A stretch of DNA of 64,000 nucleotides from Saccharum officinarum (lineage: Eukaryota > Streptophyta > Magnoliopsida > Poales > Poaceae). Shown here one piece after another: positions 33,821 to 55,809 of the stretch (position 1 is the first letter of the stretch; every line of letters starts with the position of its first letter). The translations under genes and the position numbers were made by a program. Under the pieces are notes generated by a model that was given only the letters and a program-made list of their open reading frames with translations, ran no database searches and had not been told where the DNA came from. The stretch is taken from the NCBI GenBank assembly GCA_020631735.1, contig CM036209.1, positions 6,175,451 through 6,239,450 of the forward strand. The letters run 5' to 3'.

Positions 33821-36647
33821 ATGGCTCAAATTGTGTTCAATCATGTTGGGGGCAAGCCACCGTTCTTTGATGGTGTTAGTTCTTTTGCTCATTGGAAGAG
33901 AGAAAGATGACAATGTACCTTGGTTCTATTCATGAGAGAGTATTGCAAGTCACCGAGAGAATGATTTTGCTATCATTGATCCCAATCATCTCACCGATGA
34001 AGATAGAGCAAATAGAACATGCAATAGAATGGCTCTCAATACACTCTATAATGGTATTGACACAAAGTGTTTGAGGGCATCAAAGATTTGGAATTGGCTA
34101 GTGAAGTATGGACAAGGTTGAGTGAGACATATGAAGGCACTAAGGTTGTGAAGAGTGCCAAGCTATATGGGCTCAAGAGTGAGTTTGAGAACTTCAAGAA
34201 AAAGGATGATGAAACAATCATTTGAAATGTTTCATAGATTGCAAGTGATAGTCAATGATCTCAAGAGCTTAGGGCACAAGACTCAAGATCAAGATTTTTG
34301 TCACAAGTTCTTATTGAGCTTACCTAGAAGATTCAAGATGTTGATCATGATGTTGCAAAGAGATGGGCTTGAAGCAATGAAGCCTAATGATTTGCTTGGT
34401 GAAAGTATTAACCTATGATAAATATGATCAAGATGTTGATGACAAGGAGAAGGTGGAAGATGGAAAGAGGAGAAGAAGAAAGAAGACCGTGGCATTCAAG
34501 GCCATCTCCTCCAAAGGCAAAGCTACCATCATTGAAGAAGAAGAAGACAATGATGAAGATGAAGATATTGAAATTGATTGATGAGGCATTTGCTTTTGTA
34601 GTCAAGAAATGGGTCACATGTTCATTAAGAGAAGAGGCTTCAAAAAGAGAAATGACAATTCAAGAGCAATGGGCAACAAAGGAAGTGCTTCAATTGTGAT
34701 AGCACCGAACATCTTCAAGTCGATTGTCCCTATGACAAGAAGAAAAATAACAAGAGGGGCAAGTTGAGAAGAAAAGAAAGAAGCCAAGATAACATTCAAA
34801 AGGCAAGAATGGAGTCTATAATGGCCACTTGGGAAAGTGATGATGATGATGAAGAAGAAGAATCATCCAACAAGGCTTTTGCTTCCATTGCTATCAACAA
34901 GAAGCCTTCACTATTTGATTCATCCTCTTCGTGCTTCATGGCCAAAGAAGCTAAGGTATTATATGATGAGAGTGATGATGAAAGTGAAATGGAATATGTC
35001 ATGATAGTGATAATGATAATATGATAATGAAAATGATGATGATGATGAACCAACTAAAGAACAACTATATGACTTGTTGCAACAAAACTAGAGACATAGC
35101 TATTGCCAAGAACAAGGAGTGCAAGAAGCTTTCAATGAAAGTAGCAATACTTGAGAAAGTTCTTGGTGAGCTTAAGACCACTCATGAGAGTCTAGTGGAA
35201 GACCATGAGGATCTTGGTAAGGCTCATTCCAAGCTTGAAAAGGCTCACTCATTGCTACTTGAGCAACAAGAAAAGAAAGAGGTTGTTTGTATCATGTGAT
35301 ATAGGTGTTACTTGTGATATAATTGATGAATCCTTTAATGAACCTATCATCATGTCAAATACTAACCCTTCTTGTAGCTCTTCATCCACCACCACAACCT
35401 CACCTCTACTACTAGTGATGGTTTCACTTGTGATGCCTCACTAATGGTTGAGAATGAGACTCTCAAGAGAGAGGTGGATGAGCTCACTCACGCCCTAGGC
35501 AAGGCCTATGGTGGTGAGGCCCGCTTGCTTAAGTGCTTGGGTAGCCAAAGGTTCTCTCTTAACAAAGAGGGATTGGGCTACACCCCCAAGAAAGGCAAGT
35601 CGGCCTTTGCAACTCCAAACCTAGCTTTGTAAAGGCAATGGTCGGTTTTGCAATAGATGCAAGCAAGTTGGGCACTTAGAGCATAATTGTAATAAAAAGA
35701 ACCAAAGCAAGACTTTGTTAATGCTATACCTTTTGATTCTTGCTATGTGCTTACCAAAGTGTGAAGGGTGTGCAAGCTAAGTTTGTTGCTACACCATTGT
35801 GGGCCCAAAGAAGAAGGCTATTTGGGTACCAAAGAGCTTAGTTACTAACCTACAAGGACCAAGCAAAAATGGGTACCTAAGCTTCATTGATTTGCTTGTA
35901 GGTCAATTACAAAGCCGGAGGAAGGCATTGGATTATGATAGTGGGTGCACTCAACACATGACCGTACATCAAAGAATGTTTGACTCAATCAATGACAATG
36001 ATAGTGGTGTTGATTCTATCACATTTGGCAATAACAGAAAGGCAAGGTTATTGGCTTGGGCAAGATTGCAATATCAAAATGACATGAGTATCTCAATGTG
36101 TTGCTAGTTGAAAGTTTGGATTTCAATCTTCTATCCGTGGCACAAATATGTGATCTAGGCTACAAATGCATCTTTGGGCGTTGATGATGTGGAAGTTATT
36201 AGTGTGGATGGTTCAAATGTGGCATTCAAGGGCTTTAGATATGAGAATCTCTACCTAGTTGACTTCAATGCTAGAGAAACTTCTTTGACAACTGCTTAGT
36301 CTCCAAATCAAGTATGGGTTGGCTTTGGCATAGAAGGCTTGGTCATGTTGGCATGAAACAATTGAAGAAGCTTACAACTCACATCTTGTCAATGGTTTGA
36401 AAGATATTGAATATGAGAAGAACAAGCTTTGTAGTGCATGTCAAGCTGGGAAGCAACGTTGGAAGCTCACATCCAAAGAAGAGTACAATGAGCACATGCA
36501 AAGCATTTGAGTTGATGCACATGGATCTATTTGGACCAACAAACATATACAAGCATAGGCGGTAACAAGTATGGCTTTTTCATAGTGGATGACTTCAACA
36601 AGATTCACATGGTATTCTTTCTTAGTGACAAAAGTGAAGTGTTCGAC
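33821..36647 (+). pseudogene. Copia gag-pol of element B, many 1-bp deletions, ends at gap
   Basis: The first ATG is at 33821 (-MAQIVFNHVGGKPPFFDG-). Gag homology then continues in shifting frames through -YEGTKVVKSAKLYGLKSEF-, the coiled-coil segment, the zinc knuckle near 35655-35700 (C-N-R-C-K-Q-V-G-H) and -DSGCTQHMT- near 35940. It then enters GAG-pre-integrase and integrase up to the N run at 36648. Compared with element A the nucleotide sequence is very similar but loses single bases about once per 50-150 bp, mostly in short homopolymers. No intact protein can be read. The second half of pol and the 3' LTR are missing. Confidence 0.9.
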
Positions 36648-36747
36648 NNNNNNNNNNNNNNNNNNNNNNNNNNNNNNNNNNNNNNNNNNNNNNNNNNNNN
36701 NNNNNNNNNNNNNNNNNNNNNNNNNNNNNNNNNNNNNNNNNNNNNNN
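36648..36747. other. Assembly gap, 100 N
   Basis: Exactly 100 N. The left flank is Copia integrase of element B; the right flank is an exon of a host gene. Missing sequence should include the rest of element B, the lost 5' part of element A and the 5' exons of the host gene. Confidence 0.99.
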
Positions 36748-47736
<10,989 letters not shown>

Positions 47737-48240
47737 CAGACTTGTGTGCACAATCAGAGTAGTCAAATCATATCGTGGTGATTCGGATGAGGCACCACGG
47801 TTTGTGGGCACTTAATTGTCACCAAGCAATTTTGATAATCTTTTGTATTGGGTTCTACATGTAATTCTCATTTGTCAGCGCAACATTGGTATTCAGGCCT
47901 CGACCTTGATATGTAGTAATGTACTATTATTTCATAATTTGTGAAATGTGAATGCCTTGAAGCCCTTTTCCTGGAAGTGGAAGTGCCGCATGTTCATAGG
48001 ACGGCGGCCTCTATTATTGTCAATTTTGTCAAAGGAATTGTGTCAGTCATCAGGGACCTCCTTTGCCTCCAGGTTCCTTTGTCCATGGATCCCCCAGCTT
48101 CCTTTGTCCAAAGGCAAGCTGAAAGGAGGCCTACACTGATAGATCTTGGGACCTTTAAAGTGCATCATTCAAAATGTCAAAGACACAGCTTTTAATCAAG
48201 TTCTTTTCACATCTTTATAGTACTGGACATCTTGCTGGCT
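47737..48240 (+). other. 3' UTR and downstream flank of the helicase-like gene
   Basis: Sequence after the stop is AT-rich with possible poly(A) context near 47830-47935. The 84-codon ORF at 47941-48195 has no family signature and could be part of a long 3' UTR. Confidence 0.4.
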
Positions 48241-48371
48241 CATCTCTCTGGATGTCAGCTCAACGGATTCTTGAGCTAAAGGGGCTGTGAGCTGTGCACC
48301 GGCCAGCAGCCTTTCCCATGCCGGCCTGGTCCTGAAAGCTTGGTCGGAGAGCGGGATGGTTTGATGCTCGC

Positions 48372-48942
48372 TCACGGGTAGATCACCAGTGGCAGATCTT
48401 TGCTGGTGATTCGGCCGGGACCATGCTGTGCAGCAGATGGCACGTCGGTCCAGCGAGGAAACAAAGTTCTGTTGACCAGCTCGACAACGATGTCTCCTTT
48501 CTTGATTGATTCCTCTGAAATCATAGCAATCACCTTTATTTCATTGTGTTTCTGTGGTGTCCAATGCTGGAACTGGAGTGAAATGTTCGTTCTGATCTTG
48601 AATTCTTGAGAGCAGCGAACAGTCGTGCACGCTTGAAGCTGAAGCTGGAGCCCGTCTTGTCGTGGCAACCTAGCGATGCTGAAGCGAAATGTTCGACCTG
48701 ATCTGCAGCCACCAAACCAACAATTTCAGTGGACGGCTTCGCTCCATCAGTGGTGGCAAGGTATTCTTTCCTTCTTTTTTCTGATCACAGGCATCTCGCG
48801 CCGTGCACGGCGATGAAACATTGTCTAATGCGTCGACATCTTTGGACTTTTGGGTTATTAGACTTGTACATGCATATGGCACATGCTTGAACGAGCTTAT
48901 CTCCCTGTAAAGGCGATTAACGCCTGTCCTATTCCTCCACAA
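48372..48942 (-). other. Possible minus-strand gene fragment, unrecognised
   Basis: Two adjacent minus-strand frames (48372-48668 and 48670-48942) have non-repetitive, protein-like composition, e.g. -EIKVIAMISEESIKKGDIVVELVN-. The phrase IRSNISLQ at the end of the upstream frame is echoed as IRTNISLQ in the downstream one, backed by a related DNA repeat ('gatcag..cgaacatttc.ct.cag'). No ATG context, splice pattern or family could be settled. It may be a captured gene fragment. Confidence 0.3.
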
Positions 48943-49094
48943 GTCTGTCTTTCAGCAGCAAGTTTATTTTACTAGTGTTCATCTACATGCTAGCTAGCTA
49001 GCTAGCTAGCTTTCAGGCTTCAGCAGGTACGGAAGAGAGAAGAGAGGAGCATATAGATAGAGCATATCTTGGCAAAGCTGCCATCATGCCCATC

Positions 49095-49144
49095 CAAGCT
49101 CCTCAGCTTCTTTTTTTTTTTTTGAGAACAAGCTCCTCAGCTTC
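49095..49144 (-). mobile_element. Minimal poly(A)-tail insertion with 16-bp TSD (LINE/SINE-type)
   Basis: CAAGCTCCTCAGCTTC occurs at 49095-49110 and 49129-49144, separated only by T13 followed by GAGAA. On the minus strand this is TTCTC plus A13 between 16-bp direct repeats. That is the footprint of target-primed reverse transcription in which almost nothing but the tail was copied. Confidence 0.65.
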
Positions 49145-52100
49145 ATGATGATGCTGAAAGCACAGAGCTGGCTCCGTGGAGAATCTGCCTAGTAATCATG
49201 GTTCAAAACATGCTCAAGTTCTTATTTTAAATGAGGAGCTCTATGTCCACTCTCTTTTCACTGCCATTTGGAGGCGTAGGCAATGCTAAATTCACAGCGA
49301 CGACAAAAAGTGGATGCATTGGTACGACATGCTCGACTTCTTGTAACAAATATATACACACATATTCTCAACTTTTAAAAAACTCGACTTGCGGGGGTAA
49401 GACAACCCTCATGCATTGCATTAAGAAGACATTGTTACGCAGATCGAGAAAACCCCTGAATCTTTACCTCACTCATACACAACAACATCATAGCCCATGT
49501 GAGAACGACCACGACCGGAGCCAGGCCTTAGACCTATGCTTCAGCGTGAGACAAACAAATGGATTTTTTAACCCTAACCTAAAATTCGCTTCCATGGCGA
49601 GTCGATACTTACACCACCTAACCAACCCAGCTAGAAGCCCTTTCACCATTCTCAACTTTACAGTAGCATTCACTACCTTTAGCATAAACTTTAGGTCCAG
49701 TTTGGATCCACAGGTCTAATGACTAGTTGACTAATTTTTAGCCCCTAAAGATCCAAACATACAGACTAAATGATGGTAACAAAATTAAGAAGTAGTTGTT
49801 AATTTACTAGTCCGCAAATAGAAGCTAACAATGACTAGTTGTTAATCTCGTGGATCCAATCAGTGATCCTTACTTCCTCTGATCACAAATATTATTAATC
49901 ATCTTTCTAGGTTTAACCTAAGTCATAATTTTAACATTGCCTAGCAATACCTAATACACACATATCTTATATATGAAAAAGAGTTATGAATCACTTTTGT
50001 ATAGCAATCTTGTAATGCCAACCTTGTAAAGCGAATTTATATAAATTATTATATATCGGGGACCAAAACTAAAATGGTTTGATGTATAATTTTATAATAA
50101 ATTTATATGGACTTATATTTACAATCGAAGGAGTTGCCATTATTCTCTCCACCATGTGTGTTAAAACATTAGTCTATTGCAGCACGAAGTGTCCTATGGC
50201 TTCAACACGTACTCCGAGATATTCCGACACAAGCTTCGGTAATTGGTAGGGATGATGAATGGATGATGAGCACCCATCACGCCAATCGCATCACGGCAGC
50301 CACGAGGATAAAATGTTTACGGTCGCTCTCAGCAATCAGCATGCTAAACTAAGAAGCCTAAGCACATCATATATCATTTATTATTTGCCCACTGTGCACC
50401 ACCAATCCATTGCCATGCCTGCCGATCATGGAGCTTCAGTGCTTCACTGTCATCAACTCGCCGTCGCCGTCGGCCGTCGCCATCGCGCCATTGCCCTGCA
50501 TGCTAGCTATTAACTGCTAGCAGAAAAAAAAGGCCAAGGGTCCCTTACACATCACGCGCCGGCCGCGATTGCCGCTTGCATAGCGGCGTGCTGTGTGTGA
50601 TTGTCCTCTTTGCATCCTAAACTGCGGGCGGTTGCTAGCTCGTGTGTCCACAGAACGAAGAAGTTGTTGGTGCTGGTTACATGAATCATGGATGCATCAT
50701 TATATTTCATCATCTTATCATCTACCTATGAGAGCTAGCTTTACGATTCAATATTATATTGACCACGTGGAATGCATGCATGTATGGGATCGATCTCATT
50801 TGTGCTAGCTCGAGCAGCGATTCAATCCAAATCAAATACGTATTCGATATGTTGTTTATACGTGCATGCTTGGCTAGGAGGAACCTAGGGGCCTTCTAAT
50901 TGAAGAAAGAATCTAACTTTTTTTTTTAAAAAGGAAGAATCTAAAACTCAGCAACTTGATGAAAAGCTCTCTACTTGTGTCATCGTCATCGTGAAAAGTA
51001 TTAAAGATTGTAGAGCATCAAATGCTCCAGTGCTAATGTTCTGCTCACCTTATTAGCTTTCCTACAGGCGCATAAAATTCTCAGCTGTTTAAGAAGCAAT
51101 ACAGAGTTCTAATTTTGTGCCTACTAGTATTGCCGTGTACTTAAAAATAACATTGGATGTCCTAGAGCCACCTCGCTCCTCCAAGAAATTCAAGAGAAGA
51201 ACCTTCCCTCAAAGGAGCGTTTTTTATATCTGGTGGTAATTTGTTGGGGCGGTCGTTGTTTCCAACAGAGAAATAAAACTATTTTCAAAGACGGCTGATG
51301 TTTCAAACGTGAAAATAGAGAGCCTTTATGGTAGTTGGAAACACTACCCGGCCCTAGAAATTAAATTCATTTCGGCGGTCCGGCCGTTACATGGTCTCCT
51401 CAAATTGCATTTTCAGGAACAACTCCAGACACAACCGATTCTGAAAAAGAATTTGTGGTGCATGTAAAAATCATTTTGGATAATACGACGGCATGTTCTA
51501 GTGGGCAAGTTGGTGTTGCGTAGTACAATGCAAGGACCAAAATCGGTGATGATGCAATAGGTGAAAAAGAAAATATCCACAATTCCAATCCCTATTTAGG
51601 TCACACAACGTCATGCTCTGTCACAAGATTACGGCATCTCCTCGCATGCTTAAACTAAGATGTGAAAGGACTTAATGATGCTCTACACAAAACTCGCTGA
51701 AAATGACAAGGCAAGCTATGCACTCCTCAATTAGCTCCAATGAACCGTTTGCTGGCATATCCTCCGGCATTAGCACTACTCTCCACTATCAGCAATACAA
51801 TGAACCATATAATTAGTCACGAGGCCTTATGTATAATAAACTCCTTTTTGCGATTACATGTTCCCATTAATTAGTAGCCTAGTAGGTATTTACCTGCTAG
51901 TGACATCGCACGATCTCTAGTTGGGTGAAAAAGTTGTTTCCACATAGCTCAAGTTCAGTGCATGCTTGGTAAGATGACATGGGCACGCACAACCATCGTT
52001 GGCCGGGTAGCTAATAGATTTACAATGTTTACACAACTGCGCTGCATAATATTTTTCACGTGGAGTTTGCACACGCATGCATGCATATCGATCATCGACC

Positions 52101-53056
52101 AATCGACAATGATTCGAGGTTATCCGAGCTTATTACAGGGATTACAGAGAGACAAGTACACGGAACAAACAACTTTATAATCTAGTGCTTTCTGTAATTC
52201 CAGTGGTGGAGCATAAGTGTGTGGCCCTCCTCCCCGTGGCTGCCCTAGGGTTCAAAATTTCGATGAAATTTCACTGAAGTTTCGATAATTTCGGGGGTGG
52301 CAGAAAGATATCCAAATATTACACTAATATATGTGCTATATAACTATAAACTCGTATTTTATATTGTTTATGTTTCATGTTTTCCTACTCAATAGATGTA
52401 TCATTTTAATATTTTGTTTTAGATCTAATTTTTTTTAGAAAAAACAAATTTCATGTTTAAGTTACTAAAAAAATTCAGAAAAACGTCAGCCAAATTTTGG
52501 TAATTTCGGTGGTGGCCTAAATTTTTTCAATACAGAAATTGAAAAGCATGGACTGCCCTACGTGGAATTCTTGTATATATTTGGATTGAGTACTGTGTAC
52601 TGTGACGATGTCTAGTCCTAATTACAGTGAAGATGCGTATCTTGAAAAAGTATTTGGGCACTGACAGATCCATCCTGGGCTCCTAATTTTGTTTTTCCCC
52701 CCTGTATCCCCTAGTAGCCTTAATAGTAAACTTATTTGAGCAGTGTATTCAATATCGTATTATATATACTAGTATGTTTGTGTCTTTGGTATACTTGCAT
52801 ATATATAATAATATCGATGCGCATATGAAGAAATGCCATGTTGCCCTGATATATATCTCTCTTACTAGCTTATCGAATCGAATATATTGAAATTGCATGT
52901 TCAGATTTTGTTATCCATTCATTTTGGACAAGGAAAACTGCGCACGGAGCTGCACGTACGGCACGCCGTTGTAGACTTGCAGTCCTAGCCTCAGTACATA
53001 CTCATGACAATGACACATGACCGGCGCCGACATACATGCATGCGATGCGGTACTGG
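49145..53056. other. Long intergenic stretch without recognisable genes
   Basis: ORFs are all below 165 codons and lack domains; the longest (49231-49719) has no visible start context or family. A segment at 49690-49870 has 'ggatcca' at both sides and repeated 'gactagttg' phrases and may be a decayed MITE. 52255-52560 holds repeated 'atttcg.tgaaatttc' phrases resembling another diverged element. Confidence 0.35.
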
Positions 53057-53066
53057 GGTTCAATTT

Positions 53067-53773
53067 GGAAAAAGTCTAATGGACCCCAATTAATGGGGGT
53101 GGTTTAGTTTACCCTTCAACTATGAAACAGTCTAATTTACCCTCTGAACTTTGCAATACCGGTCAAATCACTCCTCAAACGGTTTTGAACGGTGGTTTTG
53201 CTACAGTAACAACGGTTTTGCTACAGTAACAGTGGTTTTGTCATTTTCTTTTTATTTATTTCGTCTGAATCTTTGAAAAATCATAGTAAATCACAAAAAA
53301 ATCACAAAATGAAAAATTCAATTTTGTTGGACTCCATATGAGTAGATCTACACAGTTAACATATAATATAGTATGCTTTAGTACAAAGTTTTTGCTGTAA
53401 ATTTTGATCTATTTTTTCTGTAATTAATTTGAAGAATTCATACAACAAAAACTTTGTACTAAAGCATACTATATTATATATTTACTGTATAGATATACTC
53501 ATGTGGAGTCTAACAAAATTGGATATTCTATTTTATGATTTTTTGTGATTTACTATGATTTTTCAAAGACTCAGACGAAATAAATAAAAAGAAAAGGACA
53601 AAACCGCTGTTACTGTAGCAAACCGTTGTTACTGTAGCAAAACCACCGTCTAAAACCGCTCGATGGGGTGATTTGGCCGGTTTTATAAAGTTCAGGGGAT
53701 AAATTAGACCGTTTCATAGTTGATGGGGTAAACTAGACTACCCGATAGTTGGGGGGTAAATTAGATTTTTTCC
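53067..53773. mobile_element. Foldback element, 707 bp, near-palindromic, 10-bp TSD GGTTCAATTT
   Basis: The two halves are inverted copies over most of their length, about 330 bp per arm. Shared phrases include 'tttgctacagtaacaacggttttg', 'catttt..ttttatttatttcgtctga', 'tagtatgctttagtacaaagtttttg' and their complements. The ends are GGAAAAAGTCTAAT / ATTAGATTTTTTCC. GGTTCAATTT flanks both sides (53057-53066 and 53774-53783), which fits a Mutator-like foldback. There is no coding capacity. Confidence 0.92.
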
Positions 53774-53906
53774 GGTTCAATTTGCAAGTGTTCGATAGCA
53801 CGTACGAAGGATAGGGATGACACATGTCGTCTACGGAAGTGTAAGCGGAGTAGATGTTGCCTAAGGCCTCGTTCGCTCGTTTAATCTCAGGATAAATAAA
53901 AGTGAC

Positions 53907-54847
53907 CAGGCCCGTCTCATGGGAGAGGGCAGCAAGTGCGACGGCCGGGGGCCCATGGTGTTTGGGGGCCCATGAGTATACCCCTGTATAGTACATGTAT
54001 TCCGGCCCAATGGCTCATACGGTCGCTCTTTAGGTCCATTTAATAGCTTAGGTGCTCGTCGCTTCTATTCACGTGGCGTGCGTGACTGCGTGAGTCGTGC
54101 AGCGAGTCAGCGAGTCACGACCCTTCCAATTCGCGATCGCGAGTCGGGGCAACGGCCGCGACCTCTACGGGCAGCGGGCGTGAATCCTTTCTCCGCGGCC
54201 TCTGTGATCCATTGTATCTCTGGACTGACCAGCGGACAGCGGTAAGTAACTGCAGTCCAGAGTTCATTAGTTCAGTTTATTAGTTATAAGGATAGGGCTT
54301 GGCGTGGCCGTGATGGTCTGCACTTGCAGAGTTGCAGACTGTTTGATCTAATTAACTAAATTTCTAAATTCTAATTCAATATATTTTTTGAACATGTTAG
54401 ATGTTGCCAAAAAAACATTTCTCTAGTGTTCAGAAAAAGAAAAAAAGAAAACAAGAAGATCAGTTCATTGAAAAATTGTTTGGTGAACTATGCTACAAAA
54501 AAGATTGAATGGCTTCGCTATGTGCAACACTGAGAAGAATATTTTAGATAAAATTGATCTCGACACTGTTCTTGAAGATTTTGCATCAAGAAATGCTGAA
54601 GACGCTTTTTAAAAGCATTAAAGCTCTATAGATTTATTTGAGGTAACCACAATAGTTATTACTTATTACTTTACCATTCTTCTAGCTTTTTTATGTACAG
54701 TCATTTTTTATGAACTAAATATATGTTGCAAGTTATTTCTTATTAATATTACTATATACTTTATTAATTGTCATATTAAAATATTAGATTGCCGGATCTT
54801 AGTATCTTACTTGCCCAAGGGCCCTTAAAATTATTGAGACGGGCCTG
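53907..54847 (+). mobile_element. hAT element, 941 bp, internally deleted, 8-bp TSD AAAGTGAC
   Basis: Perfect 13-bp TIRs CAGGCCCGTCTCA / TGAGACGGGCCTG are flanked by AAAGTGAC at 53899-53906 and 54848-54855. Within, 54400-54625 encodes the start of a transposase frame (-MLPKKHFSSVQKKKKKK-) and, after a break, the C-terminal hAT motif region -NTEKNILDKIDLDTVLEDFASRNAED-. The first resembles the Lys-rich N-terminus and the second the end of the dimerisation domain of TTF-type hAT proteins. The catalytic middle is missing, so it is non-autonomous. Confidence 0.9.
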
Positions 54848-54855
54848 AAAGTGAC

Positions 54856-55550
54856 TAGAGGAGACTGAAGGAGATCGAGGAGGATTTTAACTTGCAATAA
54901 AAGATTTAATTTCCCTCAATTAATTCCGTCTCAATCCTCTTCAACCCCTTTGGTTCTAAAATAAAACGAACAGGAGGAATCTATAGTTGCATGTTCTTGT
55001 ATTAGCTAGCTGGATTATATATCAGCTGGGCGTACACGTACGTACGTGCTTGGTCTCTCGCCCTTTCCGTCCATTTCCTACTGTGGGTGTCTGTGTGCAT
55101 GCATGTGTATACGTACGTACGTATATGTAGTACTGTACCTTCTTCCTCCGGTACAGGGAAGTATCGTATGCGTACGTCACGTGTGGCAGGCAGTAGGGAG
55201 GGGTGACCGATCGACCGAGCGCAGGAGGAATCGCTGGATTCGGTTCGAGGATGACGTCGTCGTCGCTAGCTCTCTCTGTCTGTAGTCTGGTCGTGGATTC
55301 GTCGCACGCGTGACGCGAGCGAGCCGGAGCAGGTCCGTCCTCCCTCTCGTCTGCAGCTGTTGCAGGTGCAGTCGTCGGCAGCTAGTAGTAGCTTGGCGCC
55401 GGCTATGCGTCTCTGTGCCACCGTGTGCCCACGGGGCCTCTGCGCCTCCGCTGCATGCATGCATGCGATGCGCGCCCACGTCGTCGTTGTCCTCTGCCAT
55501 GAGCTGAGCCCGTCGTGACCTCACCTCAGCTCGTAAACGTAACATAGGAT
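54856..55550. other. Intergenic, rich in ACGT and CATGCATG motifs
   Basis: There are runs of (ACGT)n near 55032-55045 and 55108-55120, and CATGCATG near 55092 and 55452. The 133-codon minus-strand ORF at 55177-55578 lacks a domain. Confidence 0.35.
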
Positions 55551-55552
55551 AG

Positions 55553-55808
55553 TATTCCCTCTGTCCAAAAAGAGGCACGTTTTTTACTTTTTATACATCG
55601 TGTTTGACCGTTCGTCTTATTTAAAAAAATTATATAAATTATAAAATAAATAAATTATTATTAAAGTATCTTTAATAATAAAATAATTTATAATAAAATA
55701 ATTTATAATAAAATATATAATATTTATATAAAATTTTGAATAAAACGAATGATCAAACCAGATGTCGGAAAATTAAAAATGATGTTTTTTTTTTGGACGG
55801 AGGGAGTA
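55553..55808. mobile_element. Stowaway-like (Tc1/Mariner) MITE, TA target site
   Basis: TATTCCCTCTGTCCAAAAA at the left and TTTTTTGGACGGAGGGAGTA at the right form the CTCCCTCCGTCC-type TIR of grass Stowaway MITEs, with TA at both flanks. The interior is AT-rich with 'ataaaataatttat' repeats. Confidence 0.85.
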
Positions 55809-55809
55809 T

